A DNA stretch of 64,000 bases from Linnemannia elongata. Lineage: Eukaryota; Mortierellomycota; Mortierellomycetes; Mortierellales; Mortierellaceae. Both the position numbers and the translations under genes were made by a program. Under the pieces are notes generated by a model. It was not told the origin of the DNA. It searched no databases and saw only the letters and a program-made list of their open reading frames with translations. This document shows positions 61,743 through 64,000 of this stretch, piece by piece. Every line of letters starts with the position of its first letter. Position 1 is the first letter of the stretch. The DNA is taken from contig JAXBDG010000001.1 in assembly GCA_036320915.1 (NCBI GenBank), forward strand, positions 2,812,001 to 2,876,000. The letters run 5' to 3'.

Positions 61743-62699
61743 ATGGATATGGGCAGCTTTGTGGATCTTTTTACAATAGCGCCTTTGTCTACCGATGATG
61801 TTAGCCGTGTCATACCTGGGTTGTACCACGAGTAAGTCCAAGTCTTTCTCTGCATTCAATGCGGTGTATGGTGTGTGCTATGAATTGTTTCGATTGTGTG
61901 TCTGACTATGCATTGTTTGCTCTGGCTTCCATTACTTTCTTCATATTTCGTTTCTTTGTTCTTTTTGGTTTATTTAGTGCTACTTTTACGCGTTTGATTT
62001 CCGCAGGCCTTGGGCTCATGGCGCCTGAGCGTCTGAGTCTGGGTCGTGGTTAGTATCCTCCTGCAATGATTCTTCAGGATGTGATCTGCGGTGGCAAGAG
62101 CTGGAAAACGAAATGTTGTCGAGGTAGATGTCGACTTTATTTTGGCAGGTTTCATATCTGTTTTTGATTCACTTATGCATTTATCTTCTTCCGTCACATT
62201 CTCTTTTTGCTCTAATTTTCTTCTCGACATCCTCTGTACATTGGTGCAGATGGAGATGGACATGAACGTTGTTTTTCTATGATATCCTTTGACCCAAGCG
62301 GTGGCATTGTCACCCTCATTGCTTCTCTTACTCAACTTTTCCTTCTGTTTTCCCTCCTCATCACTCCCTCGCCTCAGTTTTTTCTCTTCTTTACTTTCTC
62401 TAACATTATCCTTACCCCTTTGCTCTTCCTCTTTCGTATGTTTTGTTTCTTTTCTTCTTTCCCTAATACGACTTCTAAATCGTTTCTCTAAGTACGCAGT
62501 CCACGGGCAACTGTACATGTCATTTGTTTCGAATCCTGAAGGCGCATTTCTGTACTTTGGTGAATGGTAGAGGTAACTGCATATAGATTGGTAAGATCGA
62601 TTTGTTGGGCGTTCCTTTGTTATTGTGTTCGTCAACAGGAGTGAATATGTTTATGTCCATGGGCATTTTGCTTGGCCTGATGGTCTGATCGCATATTGA
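61743..62699 (+). CDS. Candidate small spliced gene, unknown function, phase conflict
   Basis: Proposed exons are 61743-61831 (starts MDMGSFVDLFTIAPL), 61978-62048 (ATFTRLISAGLGLMAPERL), 62078-62123 (CDLRWQELENEML), 62250-62300 (GDGHERCFSMISFDPS), 62500-62566 (HGQLYMSFVSNPEGAFLYFG) and 62639-62699 (SEYVYVHGHFAWPDGLIAY, then stop). Four of the five junctions keep phase and the amino-acid composition is protein-like. The third junction is out by one base: exon 3 leaves in phase 2 while exon 4 needs phase 1. Either a frameshift has made this a pseudogene, there is a sequencing error, or my model misses a splice site. The product would be about 128 residues. I do not recognise the family. The leader is C/T-rich as for other genes here. 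Confidence 0.4.
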
Positions 62700-62813
62700 T
62701 CGGCACTCTGTTGAATCATGCACCGCCTTTCAAAAAAAAGGTTTGTCCCTAACATGCACTGTGATCATTGGTACTATTTGTCTGCCTCCTCGACTTCTCT
62801 GTCACCACACCTA

Positions 62814-62964
62814 TTGTGCCTTTCAACCAAAATGATGTAAAAAATTAACCACTAATCCAGCTGTGAGCGGGGTTTGCATGGGTGTAGAACAAAAATGTTG
62901 ACCTGAATAGCTGGCTAATCGGGGTTTAGTGGCCAAAACAAAACATTTTATGTGAAATGCCCAA
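62814..62964. mobile_element. TA-flanked MITE, copy 2 (151 bp)
   Basis: Same length and orientation as the copy at 19528-19678, with only a handful of substitutions and small compensating indels. TA flanks both ends. It lies about 115 bases past the end of the candidate small gene, as copy 1 lies at the 3' end of an F-box relic. Confidence 0.75.
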
Positions 62965-64000
62965 TATGTTCTCTCTTTCTTTTCACATCTCCTTTATACA
63001 TTTTGGCCCAACTGGGAGTGATCGCAGTTGACCATATTTTTTTAGGAGTGACTCAGATGAATGAATTAACAAAATTGAAGGTGACGAATAGACGCGAGGA
63101 AAGGACGAGAAAAACAAAGTTGCGTTACTATGTCGACCTTTCAAGGGCATAGTACCTTTTGTACCCTCCTTCATTTTCATTCAAAAAAAAGATGCAACGC
63201 GCCGTGGACAATGTCATTTTCTCAAAGAAAAAAATAAATAAATATAGGCAGTTGTCTAATTTGAGCACTATTCCGGCCTTACAGTACAGCCTATTTTGTA
63301 AAGAGACGCAGCTATAGGCACTATGAAGAGGCGATTTCAGAGTAACGTTCCATGAGCATCGTCGTCTCTATTTCGTTTCTCATTCTTTTACGTAGCACCA
63401 CCCTTTTCTTTGCTTGCCTCTGTCTCTTCATTTCTCTCCTCTCCATCCCTTCTTTCCTTTGGTAGCACAAACACTTTTCGTTTTTCGTTTGTTTTCTCAC
63501 TCCGACGGCAGCTTAGGAGAGTAATTGCTACCCTCTGTCATTGTCAAGACAACAACATCTACAACAAAAGGAATTAGCTTAGATTTTATACGGATCTCTT
63601 TCTTAATACACAACGATACGCCGATCTCACCTTATGCCTGAAACTGTCTATCATGAGACCGAGAGAGAGGGCTGCAAGGACATGGGAAACTGGCTGCGCT
63701 GCAAGTAATTAAAGTAGTCCTTTGTCCTTGGCAAGGACAAAGTGTTACAGAATAGAAAAGTTTTTACAATGGTACCCTTCTGCTAATATCATGGATCATC
63801 CATTCCGCAATCCCCGTATTCTTCCTACGACAATTGACGACGGTACAACACCCATCAAGTTAATGTAACTTCAATTTCCCATCAAACAGGCATGTGCCCT
63901 TACTATTAATGACACAAGGACAAACAACGACAGCCTGTATATATCCGTCATAACGCATTGGCAACTCCAAGTAGACTTCTATATAATGACGAAAGTTATA
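62965..64000. other. Intergenic region at the window end
   Basis: A/T-rich and C/T-rich sequence without a supported gene or splice pattern in either strand. A gene beginning outside the window could have UTR sequence here. Confidence 0.4.

Overview
This is a eukaryotic, intron-rich window from a fungal nuclear genome. The best guess is Mortierellomycota (Mortierella, Linnemannia or Podila relatives). This rests on short GT-AG introns, pyrimidine-rich leaders before starts, expanded F-box/leucine-rich-repeat and class A FAD monooxygenase families, and coiled-coil/LRR proteins of a style I associate with Mortierellaceae. The phylum call comes from recalled family style, not from a search. Exon boundaries were placed by hand from splice signals, reading phase and comparison of paralogs inside the window.

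Layout. (1) 0.1-1.2 kb: RNA polymerase III subunit RPC8/RPC25 (+). (2) 1.9-15.5 kb: an accessory block with two related coiled-coil/LRR genes facing each other (an intact + copy at 1.9-5.0 kb and a frameshifted - copy at 12.4-15.5 kb). Between them lie a decayed FAD monooxygenase (6.0-7.1 kb, +) and an intact one (9.3-11.6 kb, +). (3) 16.2-26.4 kb: a minus-strand array of F-box/LRR genes, four intact and two relics, with an isolated 5' piece of an IML1/DEPDC5-like gene and a small TA-flanked MITE among them. (4) 26.7-28.6 kb: a third FAD monooxygenase (-). (5) 29.6-39.3 kb: core metabolism, namely transketolase (-), glutathione reductase (+) and an M20D-type amidohydrolase (+). (6) 39.3-46.0 kb: a 6.7-kb gene-free, pyrimidine-rich, microsatellite-rich stretch. 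(7) 46.0-58.5 kb: a giant RapGAP-domain protein (about 3,928 residues, 8 exons, one GC-AG intron). (8) 59-60.4 kb: a spliced gene for a protein with a CxxC/CxxC segment and two HNH-like nuclease segments. (9) 61.7-62.7 kb: a candidate small spliced gene with one unresolved phase conflict, followed by the second copy of the MITE.

How the parts relate. The housekeeping genes (RPC8, transketolase, glutathione reductase, peptidase) look ordinary and intact. Transketolase and glutathione reductase are divergent, and both touch pentose-phosphate/NADPH redox metabolism; co-regulation is only an inference. The accessory part shows birth-and-death evolution: paralogs in both orientations, relics with recognisable splice sites, and intron-number differences between monooxygenase copies. 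The F-box proteins would be expected to act as substrate adaptors of SCF ubiquitin ligases. The RapGAP would switch off a Rap/Ras-type small GTPase. No CRISPR array, confident tRNA/rRNA or complete autonomous transposon was seen.
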